From: JBBSAT01 sp046351235
Lineage (GTDB): Bacteria > Myxococcota_A > Polyangia > Polyangiales > Sandaracinaceae
Assembly (NCBI GenBank): GCA_046351235.1
Contig: JAXLYV010000001.1
Coordinates: forward strand, 1,364,001 to 1,428,000
Length of the DNA stretch: 64,000 bases
Direction of reading: 5' to 3'
Part shown: positions 40,626 to 49,967 of the stretch, piece after piece
Numbering within the stretch: the first letter of the stretch is position 1
Layout of the letters: each line of letters begins with the position of its first letter
Made by a program: the position numbers and the translations under genes
Notes under the pieces: model-generated
Told to the model about the DNA's origin: nothing
The model's database searches: none
The model's input: the letters and a program-made list of their open reading frames with translations, nothing else

Positions 40626-41918
40626 TCACGAACCTCCCACGGCCTCCCCGACGTCGACGGGCCCCGTGGTGGAGCCGGTCTGCGCGCCGCTCGCCCGCGG
40701 CGCGCGTGACCTCGGAGAGGCGGTCTTGGACTGCCCCGGTTCATCGGTCTCCCGCTCGCCCGTGCCCACGGACTGGCGAGAGACGTTGAGGACGACCCCG
40801 ATCGCCGCCGCATTGACGACGAGCGCAGATCCTCCGTAGCTAAGGAAAGGAAGCACGAGCCCCTTGGTGGGCAACAAGCCCATCGCCACCGCGAGGTTCG
40901 TGTACGCCGAGAGGCCGAGGAGCAGCGTCGCTCCTGCGGCGAGATAAGTGCCGTACTCGTCCGGCGCGCTCCACGCGGCGCGCAAGCCGCGCACGATCAC
41001 GATCGCGAAGACCCCGATCACGATCGTGAGGCCGACGAAGCCGAGCTCCTCGCCGATGATCGCGCTGATGAAGTCCGTGTGGGCCTCGGGCAAGAAGAAG
41101 AGCTTCTGGCGCGAGTCGCCGATGCCCACGCCCGAGAGGCCGCCCGAGCCGAACGCGAGCATCGACTCGACGATCTGGTAGCCGCTGCCCTCGCGGTGCG
41201 CGAAGGGATCGAGGAACGCCTCGATCCGCGCGCGCCGCCACGGCGAGAGCACGATCGCCAAGCCGGCGGCGAGGCCGAGGCCGAGGATGGTGCCGAGGAT
41301 CGGGCCCAGGCGCGCGCCCGCGAGGAAGAGCATGAAGAACGTGACGAGGCCGATCATCACGGCGCTGCCCAGGTCGGGCTGCAAGATGCAGAAGAGCGCG
41401 AACAGGCTCATCACGATCAGGTGCGGGAGCACGCCGATCTTGAAGGTCCGCATCTGGTCGGCCTTCTTCGAGAGCGAGTAGGCCAAGAAGAGCACGATCG
41501 TGAGCTTGGCGATCTCGGCCGCCTGCACGTCGACCGGGCCGAGGCGTATCCAGCGCGTCGCGCCGCCGGCCGTGCGGCCCACGACCATCGTCGCGAGGAA
41601 GAGCAGCACCGTGGCCCCGACTGCTGGGTACGTGAGCGGGCGCAGCTTGTGATAGTCGATGCGCGAGACCGCGATCATCGTGACGAGCCCGACCGCGGCG
41701 AACATCGCCTGGCGGAGCAGGAAGCGGTGGCCGTCGTGGTAGGTCTGCGAGGCGAAGACGGCGCTCGCCGAGAACACCATCACGACGCCGAAGGCCATGA
41801 GGGCCATGACGAGGCCCACGATCACGGGATCGGCCGGGCCGACGACGGGCGCGGCCGTCGGAACCTTGGCGGGCGCGGGCGCCTCGCTCGAGCGCCGGAA
41901 GAACGAGAGGATCGTCAT
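40626..41918 (-). CDS. ftsW: Peptidoglycan glycosyltransferase FtsW
   Basis: This 430-aa SEDS-family membrane polymerase makes septal glycan from lipid II together with FtsI. About ten helices are visible. Motifs include GVVMVFSASAVFA, QAAEIAKLTIVLFLAYSL, LQPDLGSA, GYQIVESMLAFGSGG, the HTDFISAIIGEELGFVG block with the catalytic Asp loop, and LPFLSYGGSALV. A Ser/Thr/Arg-rich cytoplasmic tail of about 50 residues follows the last helix. The ATG overlaps the murD stop (ATGA). Confidence 0.96.
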   Translation of the reverse strand: MTILSFFRRSSEAPAPAKVPTAAPVVGPADPVIVGLVMALMAFGVVMVFSASAVFASQTYHDGHRFLLRQAMFAAVGLVTMIAVSRIDYHKLRPLTYPAVGATVLLFLATMVVGRTAGGATRWIRLGPVDVQAAEIAKLTIVLFLAYSLSKKADQMRTFKIGVLPHLIVMSLFALFCILQPDLGSAVMIGLVTFFMLFLAGARLGPILGTILGLGLAAGLAIVLSPWRRARIEAFLDPFAHREGSGYQIVESMLAFGSGGLSGVGIGDSRQKLFFLPEAHTDFISAIIGEELGFVGLTIVIGVFAIVIVRGLRAAWSAPDEYGTYLAAGATLLLGLSAYTNLAVAMGLLPTKGLVLPFLSYGGSALVVNAAAIGVVLNVSRQSVGTGERETDEPGQSKTASPRSRAPRASGAQTGSTTGPVDVGEAVGGS

Positions 41919-43300
41919 CGCGCGCCTCCTTCGCCCGCCGACGCGCCGCCCGGCAGGGCGAGCGCGGCGCGCTGGAACTCGTCGCCGCGGTGGGCGTAGC
42001 TCGTGAACATGTCGAAGCTCGCGCAGGCCGGCGCGAGCAGCACGGCATCGCCCGCGCGCGCGAGCCCCCGGCACTTCGCCACGGCCTCGTCCATCGAGGT
42101 CGCCGTCTCGATCGCGAGCGAGGTGCCCGCGAAGGCCTCTCGCAGGATCGGCGTCGCCTGCCCGATCAGCACGAGCGCGCGACCGCGCTTCTCCATGCGC
42201 TCGCGCAGCGGCCCGTAGGAGCCGCCCTTGTCGACGCCGCCCGCGAGCAGGACCACCTTGCCCTCGAGGTCGGCCAGGCCGTCGAGCGCCGCGCATGCCG
42301 CGCCCACGTTCGTCGCCTTGCTGTCGTCGTAGTAGGCGACGCCGTCGAGATCGCGGACGTGCACCATGCGATGCGGCAGGCCCGCGAACGTGCGGAGCAC
42401 CGACGCGATGGCCTCGCGATCCACGCCGACGAGGCGCGCCGCGAGCGCCGCCGCGCACGCGTTCGACTGGTTGTGGCGGCCCTTGAGGCGCAGCTCGCCG
42501 ACCGGGACCGAGAGGCCCGAGACGGTGTCCACGAGCGCGCCGTTCTCGATGCGCACCTCGCCCTGGCGGCCCGCGAAGGCGTGCAGGTGGCCGGCCCCGG
42601 CGCGGGCCAGCGAGAGGCAGAGCTCGTCGCCGTCGGGCGCGAGCGCGTGATCGGTTGGCTGCTGCGTGAGGAAGATGTGCCCCTTCGCGGCGGCGTAGGC
42701 GGCGAACGAGCCGTGTCGATCGAGATGATCGTCGGTGATGTTGAGCAGGATCGCGACGGAGCAGCGGAGCGACTCGATGTCCTCCAGCTGGAAGCTCGAG
42801 AGCTCGGCGACGACGAGGCCGTCGCCCTTCGCGGCGGGCGTGAACGCCGCGTTCGAGAGCGCGTCGCCGAGGTTGCCGCCGACGAAGGTGGGCCGACCGC
42901 TCGCCTCGCACATCTTGCCCACCAGCGTCGTGACGGTGCTCTTCCCGTTCGACCCCGTGATGCCGAGGAGCGTGCCGCGCAGGAACCAGCTCGCGAGCTC
43001 GACCTCGGGAACGACGGGGACGAAGCGCGAGCGCGCCGCCTCGACCGCGGCGAGCTTGGGCACGCCGGGCGAGAGCACCACGAGATCGGCGGACGCGAAG
43101 AGCGCCTCCGGGTGATCCCCGAGCGAGAGCGCAGCGCCGAGGGCGCGCGCTTCCAGGGCCCGCGCGCCGAGCTCGGCCTCGGGCTTGCGGTCGTTGATCG
43201 TGACGCGCGCGCCCTCGCGGAGGGCCAGGCGCGCCGCGGCGAGGCCGCTGCCTCCCAGCCCCACCACGACGACGCTCTTGCCACGGAGATCCATGCTCAT
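41915..43300 (-). CDS. murD: UDP-N-acetylmuramoyl-L-alanine:D-glutamate ligase
   Basis: This 461-aa cytoplasmic Mur ligase adds D-glutamate to the peptidoglycan precursor. VVVGLGGSGLAAARLAL is the UDP-binding Rossmann motif. GITGSNGKSTVTTL is the ATP loop, and AELSSFQLEDIESLRC and NITDDHLDRHGSFAAYAAAK are Mur-ligase signatures. YYDDSKATNVGAACAAL and LLAGGVDKGGSYGPLR complete the C-terminal domain. Two start codons (43300 and 43294) are two codons apart and cannot be told apart. It is four bases beyond the mraY stop. Confidence 0.96.
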   Translation of the reverse strand: MSMDLRGKSVVVVGLGGSGLAAARLALREGARVTINDRKPEAELGARALEARALGAALSLGDHPEALFASADLVVLSPGVPKLAAVEAARSRFVPVVPEVELASWFLRGTLLGITGSNGKSTVTTLVGKMCEASGRPTFVGGNLGDALSNAAFTPAAKGDGLVVAELSSFQLEDIESLRCSVAILLNITDDHLDRHGSFAAYAAAKGHIFLTQQPTDHALAPDGDELCLSLARAGAGHLHAFAGRQGEVRIENGALVDTVSGLSVPVGELRLKGRHNQSNACAAALAARLVGVDREAIASVLRTFAGLPHRMVHVRDLDGVAYYDDSKATNVGAACAALDGLADLEGKVVLLAGGVDKGGSYGPLRERMEKRGRALVLIGQATPILREAFAGTSLAIETATSMDEAVAKCRGLARAGDAVLLAPACASFDMFTSYAHRGDEFQRAALALPGGASAGEGGAR

Positions 43301-43304
43301 GGCG

Positions 43305-44459
43305 TCACCGCAGCTTCAGCGTCGCGAGGCTCGCGATCGCCAGCATGATGGAGATGATCCAGAAGCGGACGATGACCCGTGGCTCGGGCCAGCCTCGCTT
43401 CTCGAAGTGATGGTGGATGGGCGCCATCAGGAAGATGCGCTTCTTGAAGAGCCGGAAGCTCGCGACCTGCGCGATGACGCTGACGCCTTCGACGACGAAG
43501 ATGCCGCCGAGCAGGATGCTCAAGAGCTCGTTCTTCGTGAGCACGGCGAGCATCCCGATGCCGCCGCCGAGCGCGAGGGCGCCCACGTCGCCCATGAAGA
43601 CCTGCGCGGGGTACGTGTTGTACCAGAGGAAGCCGAAGCCCGCGCCGATGACGGCACCGCAGTACACGCTGAGCTCGGAGGCGCTCGCGAGCGCGGGGAT
43701 GCGCAGGTACTCGGCGACCGAGGCGCCGAAGAGCACGAGGCCCGTCATGTACGCGAGCACGGCGTAGACGCCGGCGTTGATCATCACGGGGCCGATCGCG
43801 AGGCCGTCGAGCCCGTCGGTGAGGTTCACGCAGTTGCTCGTCGCGACGAGCACGATCGAGGCGAAGATCACGTAGGCCCAGGGCGGCAGCACGAACGCGT
43901 ACTCGACGGGCGCGAGCGCATCGGGCCAGTGCTCGGCGCGGAAGGCGACGAAGGGAATCGCCACGTGGTTGCGGAGCGCGATCCAGTCGGCGCCGAGCCC
44001 GGCCTCTCCGTACCAGAGGTAGCCGCAGACCGCGAACGCGACCGAGAACTGCAGGACGAGCTTCCAGCGCCCGGCCAGGCCGCCGGTGTCGCGCTTGGTG
44101 ATCTTGAGCGCGTCGTCGATGTAGCCGACGACACCGTAGGCGACGGTGACGAGCAGCGTGAGCCACACGCCGGTCGCGTTCGGATCGGCCCACGCGACCG
44201 TCGAGACGACGATCGCGAAGAGAATCAGGGCGCCACCCATCGTCGGCGTGCCGGCCTTGCTGAGGTGCGCCTCGGGGCCGTCCTTGCGGACGACCTGCCC
44301 GACCTGCCGCTTCTGCAGGCGCGCGATGAACCACGGATAGAGCCCGAACGTGAGCACCATCGCCGTGAGCGTCGCGACGAGGACGCGGAACGGCACGTAG
44401 CGCAGCACGTTGAGGAAGTTGAGCTGCGGCGCGTACGGGTAGAGGAGCGCGTAGATCAT
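43305..44459 (-). CDS. mraY: Phospho-N-acetylmuramoyl-pentapeptide transferase
   Basis: This 384-aa integral membrane enzyme makes lipid I from UDP-MurNAc-pentapeptide and undecaprenyl phosphate. Ten helices are expected. Conserved motifs are KAGTPTMGG, GYIDDALKITKR with the Asp pair, NCVNLTDGLDGLAIG, the GFLWYNTYPAQVFMGDVGAL block and MAPIHHHFEKRGW with the catalytic His cluster. The ATG at 44459 has GGAGGGG eight bases upstream. Both start and Shine-Dalgarno belong to a 92-bp tandem repeat that copies them twice more upstream. Confidence 0.97.
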   Translation of the reverse strand: MIYALLYPYAPQLNFLNVLRYVPFRVLVATLTAMVLTFGLYPWFIARLQKRQVGQVVRKDGPEAHLSKAGTPTMGGALILFAIVVSTVAWADPNATGVWLTLLVTVAYGVVGYIDDALKITKRDTGGLAGRWKLVLQFSVAFAVCGYLWYGEAGLGADWIALRNHVAIPFVAFRAEHWPDALAPVEYAFVLPPWAYVIFASIVLVATSNCVNLTDGLDGLAIGPVMINAGVYAVLAYMTGLVLFGASVAEYLRIPALASASELSVYCGAVIGAGFGFLWYNTYPAQVFMGDVGALALGGGIGMLAVLTKNELLSILLGGIFVVEGVSVIAQVASFRLFKKRIFLMAPIHHHFEKRGWPEPRVIVRFWIISIMLAIASLATLKLR

Positions 44460-44551
44460 CGGCTCGCCCCTCCGCGACCTACCGTCCGCGCGCGCCGCGC
44501 GCTCCCGTCCGGGCGCTCCGGACCGAGCACTCTTGCTGACGCGTAGATCAT
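44456..44551 (-). CDS. Possible 31-aa mini-ORF coupled to mraY
   Basis: ATG 44551 with GGAGGGG upstream opens a 31-codon frame beginning MIYASARVLGPERPDG and ending in Arg before TGA. The TGA overlaps the real mraY ATG (ATGA). The frame exists only because the repeat copies the mraY start. Whether the peptide is made or useful is unknown; it could pass ribosomes on to mraY. Confidence 0.3.
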   Translation of the reverse strand: MIYASARVLGPERPDGSARRARTVGRGGASR

Positions 44552-44643
44552 CGGCTCGCCCCTCCGCGACCTACCGTCCGCGCGCGTCGCGCGCTCCCGT
44601 CCGGGCGCTCCGGACCGAGCACTCTTGCTGACGCGTCGATCAT
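44548..44643 (-). CDS. Possible 31-aa mini-ORF, upstream repeat copy
   Basis: ATG 44643 opens the same 31-codon frame as the next copy, differing only by Asp for Tyr at residue 3. Its TGA overlaps ATG 44551 (ATGA), so the two mini-ORFs and mraY form a chain of coupled starts. Confidence 0.3.
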   Translation of the reverse strand: MIDASARVLGPERPDGSARRARTVGRGGASR

Positions 44644-44728
44644 CGGCTCGCCCCTCCGCGACCTACCGTCCGCGCGCGTCGCGCGCTCCCGTCCGGGCGC
44701 TCCGGACCGAGCACTCTTGCCGAGATCC

Positions 44729-46198
44729 TCATCGGGGAGCCGCCTCCCCACCCGCGCTCGAGCGCCGCGCGAGGATGCCCTCGACGACGCGCTCCATGCG
44801 CATGCCGCGCGAGCCCTTCACGATCACGACGTCGCCCTCGATGAGGAAGCGATCGACCTCGTCGATGGCCTGCATCGGGTCGTCGACTGCGATCACGAGA
44901 TCGGCACCCATCTCGCGGGCCTCGTCGGCGGCGGCGCGCATGCGCTTGCCGCAGGCGACGAAGAGCGAGACGCCCGCGAGCGCCACGTGCTCGCCGACGA
45001 GCGCGTGCATCTCGGTCTCGAGCGCGCCGAGCTCGAGCATGTCGCCGAGGACCGCCACGATGCGCCCGTTGGTGGCGCGCGCGAGCTCGGTCGCCGTGTC
45101 GATCGCGTTGATCACCGCGCGCGGCGAGGCGTTGTAGGTGTCGTCGAGCACGACCGTGCCGCCGGGGCCGCGGATCGGGCAGAGGCGCCCCGGCTCCGGC
45201 TTCAGCGACTCGAGCCCGCGCTGCGCCGACTGCAGCCCTCGCTCACCGGCGAGCGCCCACGCGAGCGCGATCGCCGCTGCCGCGTTCTTCGCCGCGCCCT
45301 CCCCGAGGATCGCGAGGTCGACGACGAGATCGTGCGGCGCGCTGGCGACGCGATAGACGACCGTCTGGCCGTGCGGCGTCGCGGTTCGCGAGACGAGCTG
45401 CACGCTCGCGCCGGCGTCCTTGCCGAAGCCGAGCTTGCGCGCGGCCTTCGAGGCCGCGACGTAGGGCGCGAGCAGCGGCTCGTCGGCGTCGAAGATCGCC
45501 GTGCCCTTCTCCGTCAGCGAAGTGAGCAGCGAGCCCTTCTCTCGGGCCACGCCCTCGATCGAGCCGACGCCCTCGGTGTGCACCGCCGCGACGCTCGTGA
45601 CGATCCCGACGTCCAGCCGCGCGATCTCGCAGAGCTGGGTGATCTCGCCCGGCACGTTCATGCCGATCTCGACCACGGCGTAGGTGGTGCCGGCCTCGAC
45701 GGTGAGCAACGTGCGAGGCACGCCGACCAGGTTGTTCAGGTTGCCGCGGGTGGCCACGACGTGGCCGGGCGCGAGGTCCTCGAGGACCGCCGCGCACATC
45801 TCCTTCGTGGTCGTCTTGCCGACCGAGCCGGTGATTCCGATCACGGTCGAGAGCTGCGGCGCGTGCACGCGTTGCCAGGTGCCGAGGCGGCCGAGCGCGG
45901 CGAGCGTGCTCTCGACGCGCACCACGCCGACGTGATCCGGCACGCTCACGTCGCGACTCACCACGACGAGCGCGGCGCCGCGCGCCACGACGTCGGCGAG
46001 GAAAGCGTGCGCGTCGTGGGTCTCGCCGACGAGCGCGACGAAGACGTCGCCCGGCTCGACCTCGCGCGAGTCCGTGCACACGCCGCGGCTCGTCGCGCTC
46101 GCGGGCGCGCCCGCGCGCACGACTCGGCCCAGGACGATCTCCGCGAGCTCGGCGGCGCCGCCGATCTCGACTCGATTCCGCGGAAGCGGGGTCGCCAT
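44729..46198 (-). CDS. murF: UDP-MurNAc-tripeptide:D-Ala-D-Ala ligase
   Basis: This 489-aa cytoplasmic ligase adds D-Ala-D-Ala to the muropeptide precursor. GVCTDSREVEPGDVFVAL is the N-terminal uridine-binding block. GITGSVGKTTTKEM is the ATP loop, and TRGNLNNLVGVPRTLL and EIGMNVPGEI are MurF signatures. VLDDTYNASPRAVINAI and AVLGDMLELG complete the C-terminal part. ATG 46198 shares a base with the murE stop (TGATG); GTG 46201 directly before it would form GTGA and is equally possible. Confidence 0.96.
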   Translation of the reverse strand: MATPLPRNRVEIGGAAELAEIVLGRVVRAGAPASATSRGVCTDSREVEPGDVFVALVGETHDAHAFLADVVARGAALVVVSRDVSVPDHVGVVRVESTLAALGRLGTWQRVHAPQLSTVIGITGSVGKTTTKEMCAAVLEDLAPGHVVATRGNLNNLVGVPRTLLTVEAGTTYAVVEIGMNVPGEITQLCEIARLDVGIVTSVAAVHTEGVGSIEGVAREKGSLLTSLTEKGTAIFDADEPLLAPYVAASKAARKLGFGKDAGASVQLVSRTATPHGQTVVYRVASAPHDLVVDLAILGEGAAKNAAAAIALAWALAGERGLQSAQRGLESLKPEPGRLCPIRGPGGTVVLDDTYNASPRAVINAIDTATELARATNGRIVAVLGDMLELGALETEMHALVGEHVALAGVSLFVACGKRMRAAADEAREMGADLVIAVDDPMQAIDEVDRFLIEGDVVIVKGSRGMRMERVVEGILARRSSAGGEAAPR

Positions 46199-47679
46199 CA
46201 CGCCCCTCCCTTCGTGATCGATGCGATCGCCGCGCGGGCCTCTTCGCGATCGTCGAAGTGGATCTTCGTCGTGCCGAGGATCTGGTAGTCCTCGTGCCCC
46301 TTCCCGGCGATCAGCACGGTGTCGCCAGCGCTCGCACGCGCGAGCGCGAGCCCGATCGCCGCACGGCGATCGACCTCGACGAGCGCTTCCTTCGCCGACG
46401 CCGTGCCCGGCAGGATCATGTCGACGATCGAGCGCGGCTCTTCGGTCCGTGGGTTGTCGCTCGTCACGACGCAGAGATCGGCGCGCGCGGCGGCCGCGGC
46501 GCCCATCAGCGGGCGCTTCTGCCGGTCGCGATCGCCGCCGCAGCCGAAGACCACGATCAGCTTTCCCGGCGTGATCGGCCGCAGCGCCTCGAGGGCCTTC
46601 GCGAGCGCATCGGGCGTGTGCGCATAGTCGACGAACACGCCGACGTCCCGCGGATCTTCCACGCGCTCGAGCCGCCCCGGCGCACCCCGCACGCCGCGAA
46701 GCGCTGCCTCGATCTCGCGCGCGCTCGCGCCGATCGCGCGCAGGATCCCCGCCGCGACGAGGAGGTTCTCGAGGTTGTGCGCGCCGACCAGCGCGCTCTC
46801 GAGCGCGATCACGTCGTGCCCTGCCTGCTCGAGCGTGGCGCGCATCCCGGCCCGCGTCATCGCCCAGTCGGTCACGCGCAGCTCCGCACGCTCGTTCCTT
46901 CGACCGACCGTGAGCACGCGCGTCCGCGCGCGATCGAGGCGCTCCGCGAGCACGGCGCCCATCGGATCGTCGACGTGGATCACGGCGTGGCGCGGCGCGA
47001 GCTCGGTGAACAGGCGCGCCTTCGCCTCGAAGTACGCCTCCATCGTGCCGTGGAAGTCGAGGTGGTCCTGGGTGAGGTTCGTGAACGCGGCGACCTCGAA
47101 GTGGATCCCGTCCGCGCGATGGAGCGAGAGCGCGTGGCTCGAGACCTCCATCACGAGGTGGCTCGCACCACGCTTCACCATGCCATCGGCGAAGCGCGCG
47201 ATCTCGTCGGCCTCGGGCGTGGTGAAGGCGCTGGGCTCACGAAAGCCCGGGCCGCGCGTCTCCACGGTGCCGATGAGCGAGGGCTTCCGACCGATCGCCG
47301 TGAGCGCCTCGTCGAGGATCCACGTCGTCGTCGTCTTGCCGTTCGTCCCCGTGACGCCGATACACGAGAGCTTTGCGGTGGGGTCGCCGTGGGCCGCGTG
47401 CGAAGCGAGCGCGAGGGCGCGTCGCGCGCTCTCCACGCGCAGGGTCGGCACGCTCGCCTGCACGTCGTCCTCCGACGCGACGGCGGCGGCGCCGCGCGCG
47501 ATCGCGTCGGCGACGAAGCGCGCGCCATCCACCTTCTGCCCCGGGATCGCGACGAAGAGATCGCCCGCCGAGACGCGCCGCGAGTCGTGCTGCACGTCGC
47601 CGACGACGACCGCGCGATCCCCGCGGAGCGAGGTCGCGATGCCGCGATCGAGGAGCTCCCCGAGCGTGACGCTCATCAT
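46198..47679 (-). CDS. murE: UDP-MurNAc-Ala-Glu:meso-diaminopimelate ligase
   Basis: This 493-aa ligase adds the third peptide residue. DSRRVSAGDLFVAIPG, GVTGTNGKTTTTW, SSHALSLHRADGIHFE and TNLTQDHLDFHGTMEAY are Mur-ligase blocks. The specificity motif reads DNPRTEEP, whose DNPR core marks use of meso-diaminopimelate rather than lysine, so the cell wall is of the Gram-negative mDAP type. ATG 47679 overlaps the ftsI stop (ATGA); a second ATG follows immediately at 47676. Confidence 0.96.
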   Translation of the reverse strand: MMSVTLGELLDRGIATSLRGDRAVVVGDVQHDSRRVSAGDLFVAIPGQKVDGARFVADAIARGAAAVASEDDVQASVPTLRVESARRALALASHAAHGDPTAKLSCIGVTGTNGKTTTTWILDEALTAIGRKPSLIGTVETRGPGFREPSAFTTPEADEIARFADGMVKRGASHLVMEVSSHALSLHRADGIHFEVAAFTNLTQDHLDFHGTMEAYFEAKARLFTELAPRHAVIHVDDPMGAVLAERLDRARTRVLTVGRRNERAELRVTDWAMTRAGMRATLEQAGHDVIALESALVGAHNLENLLVAAGILRAIGASAREIEAALRGVRGAPGRLERVEDPRDVGVFVDYAHTPDALAKALEALRPITPGKLIVVFGCGGDRDRQKRPLMGAAAAARADLCVVTSDNPRTEEPRSIVDMILPGTASAKEALVEVDRRAAIGLALARASAGDTVLIAGKGHEDYQILGTTKIHFDDREEARAAIASITKGGA

Positions 47680-49967
47680 GGCCTCCCCTCTTCGGTCGCC
47701 GCACGCGGCGCGAGGGCGACGCGCGTCGGTGCCGTCGCCGACGCCGGGGTGGTCTCGGTCGCGGCCGTCGAGTCGCTCTCGAGCGCCTCTTCGTCCACGT
47801 CGGGCGCGATCGCGCTCGGGCGCTCGAGCACCACGTGCACCACGGCGCCGCGCGGAAGGATCGCGCGCGGGCTCGGCGTCTGCGAGCTCACGAGCCCCGC
47901 GCCCTCGATCTCGCCGACGAGCCCGGCCTCCGCCAGCTCCACGAGCGCGCGCCGCGCCGTGACGCCCTCGAGATCCGGCACGCGCGTCTCGTCGTCGGTC
48001 GGCTCGACCTCGGGCGCCGCCGCGACGGCCTCGTCCTCGGTGGTCTCGCTCGCCGCGTCCGCCGCCTCGACCGCGCCGCGACGCTCGGCCCGCAGGCGCG
48101 CGCGCTGGCGGATCTCGGCGGCCAGATCGGCGAGCGCGTCTCCGCTGCCGACCGGCGGCACGCCGAGGTGCCGGAGCGCGGCCTCGCCGACGCGACGGAA
48201 CACGGGGCCCGCGACCTCGCCGCCGTAGTGGCTGATCACCGGCTCGTCGATGATCACCGCGATGACGAGGCGCGGCGACTCGGCAGGCACGAAGCCCACG
48301 AACGACGCGGTCCAGCGCGCCAGCGGATCGCTCTCCGCGCGATAGCCACCGTGCACCTCGTCGGCCTTCTGCGACGTGCCCGTCTTGCCGGCGACGAGGT
48401 AGCCCGGGATCGCCGCTTCGGCGCCGGTGCCCTCTTCGCCCGTGACGGCCGTGAGCATGTCGGCGACCAGGCGCGCCGTGCTGCGCGGCACCACCTGCCG
48501 CCGCGCGTGCGGGAGCGTCTCTTCGACCGTATCGCCGTGCCCATCGACCACGCGCCGCACGAGGATCGGCTCCATGAGCCGCCCACCGTTCGCGATCACG
48601 GTCATCGCCGTCGCGAGCTGCAGCGCCGTCACGCTGATGCCCTGGCCGAACGCCGCGGTCGCGAGGTCGCGCTCGTACCACTCCGTGTGGTGACGCAAGA
48701 GGCCCGAGACCTCGCCGTGGAGCGGGATGCCCGTGGACTGCCCGAAGCCGAAGCGCCGGAACGCGCGGTAGAGGCCCTGGCGGCCGAGGCGCATGCCGAT
48801 GATCGCGGCGCCGATGTTCGACGAGTCGGCGAGGATCTCGGCCGGCGTGAGGAGGCCGTGCGGGTGCGTGTCGTGGATCGGCCGCTCGCCCTCGATGATC
48901 TCGAAGGTGCCGTTGTGACAGTCGATCTGCTCGCCCGCCGTGAGCTGCCCCGCCGCGAGCGCGGCCGCGATCGTGAAAGGCTTCACGGTCGATCCCGGCT
49001 CGAAGCGGTCGGTGATCGCACGGAAGCGGCGCGCGTCGGCCGTCGAGCTCTGCGGATCGTTCGGATCGAAGGTGGGGTAGCTCGCCATCGCGAGCACCTC
49101 GCCCGACTGCGGATCCATCACGATCACGCTGCCGGCGCGGGCCTCGAAGGTGCGCACCGAGAGCTCGAGCTCGCGCTCGGCCACGTGCTGGATCGTGTGA
49201 TCGATCGTGAGGAAGACGTCGTCGCCCTGCGTCGCGCGGTCGTCGAGCAGCGTCTCGGAGAAGACCACGCGGCCACGGCGATCGCGCACGGCCGGCACGT
49301 CCGCGCGCTCGCCTCGCAGATGATCCTCCATCGCGAGCTCGAGGCCCTCGATGCCTTCGCCATCCACGTTCGAGAAGCCGAGGACGTGCGCCGCGAGCGA
49401 TCCGTTCGGGTAGAAGCGATGCGCCTCTTCCGTGGTCTGCACGCCCGGGATGTCGAGCGCCATCACGGCCGCCGACTCCTCCGGCGTGACCTGCCGCTCG
49501 ATCCACACGAAGTAGCGGTCCGACGCGAGCCGACGCGCGATGGTCGCGCGATCGACGCCCAGGATCATCGCCAGGCGCGTGGCCGTGGCCTCGGTGTCCA
49601 CGCCCTCGCGGTGCATCGTGCGCGGCGAGGCGTAGATGCTGTCCACGTCGACGCTCACCGCGAGCTCGGCGCCCGTGCGGTCGTAGATCGTCCCGCGCTT
49701 GGGCGAGAGGTGCACGTCGCGCAGCTGCTGCGCCTCGGCCTCCTCGCGGAGCTCGTCGCCCTGCACGATCTGGAGGTGATACGCGCGGTGGAGCACCGCC
49801 GATCCCGCGAGCATGAGCATCGTGCCCAGCATCGCGATCCGGATGCGCAGGCCGCGCTGGCGCTTGCGCGCGAGCTCTTCCGGCGACGGCGGCGCGCTCT
49901 TGGCGAGCGGGGGCGCGCCCGTCGGGTCCTTGCGCTCCTTCTTCTCCACACGGGCGTTCCGGGTCAT
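47676..49967 (-). CDS. ftsI: Division transpeptidase FtsI (PBP3) with C-terminal PASTA domain
   Basis: This 763-aa class B penicillin-binding protein cross-links septal peptidoglycan. It has a short basic cytoplasmic part, one membrane helix (about 42-62), a pedestal domain with LSPKRGTIYDRTG, and the transpeptidase domain with GSTVKPF (SxxK), SSN and AGKTGTS (KTG). After an Ala/Glu-rich linker a PASTA-like domain appears (TRVPDLEGVTARRALVELAE), followed by an acidic tail. A PASTA domain is common in SpoVD-type and deltaproteobacterial FtsI but absent from E. coli FtsI. The ATG overlaps the ftsL stop. Confidence 0.95.
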   Translation of the reverse strand: MTRNARVEKKERKDPTGAPPLAKSAPPSPEELARKRQRGLRIRIAMLGTMLMLAGSAVLHRAYHLQIVQGDELREEAEAQQLRDVHLSPKRGTIYDRTGAELAVSVDVDSIYASPRTMHREGVDTEATATRLAMILGVDRATIARRLASDRYFVWIERQVTPEESAAVMALDIPGVQTTEEAHRFYPNGSLAAHVLGFSNVDGEGIEGLELAMEDHLRGERADVPAVRDRRGRVVFSETLLDDRATQGDDVFLTIDHTIQHVAERELELSVRTFEARAGSVIVMDPQSGEVLAMASYPTFDPNDPQSSTADARRFRAITDRFEPGSTVKPFTIAAALAAGQLTAGEQIDCHNGTFEIIEGERPIHDTHPHGLLTPAEILADSSNIGAAIIGMRLGRQGLYRAFRRFGFGQSTGIPLHGEVSGLLRHHTEWYERDLATAAFGQGISVTALQLATAMTVIANGGRLMEPILVRRVVDGHGDTVEETLPHARRQVVPRSTARLVADMLTAVTGEEGTGAEAAIPGYLVAGKTGTSQKADEVHGGYRAESDPLARWTASFVGFVPAESPRLVIAVIIDEPVISHYGGEVAGPVFRRVGEAALRHLGVPPVGSGDALADLAAEIRQRARLRAERRGAVEAADAASETTEDEAVAAAPEVEPTDDETRVPDLEGVTARRALVELAEAGLVGEIEGAGLVSSQTPSPRAILPRGAVVHVVLERPSAIAPDVDEEALESDSTAATETTPASATAPTRVALAPRAATEEGRP

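Larger units (their letters stand above)
44449..44720. repeat. Three tandem 92-bp repeats between murF and mraY
   Basis: Units start at 44449, 44541 and 44633; the third is cut at about 88 bases. They differ at only two positions by eye (C/T in the GCGCGC centre and A/C in the mraY start region). Each contains the Shine-Dalgarno and first four codons of mraY and a GC-rich core related to the elements at 23591 and 19571. The repeats fill almost the whole gap of 269 bases. Confidence 0.9.

Noticed and set aside
44449..44720. CRISPR array
   Set aside because: Three head-to-tail 92-bp copies with no unique spacers and no cas genes; it is a simple tandem duplication.
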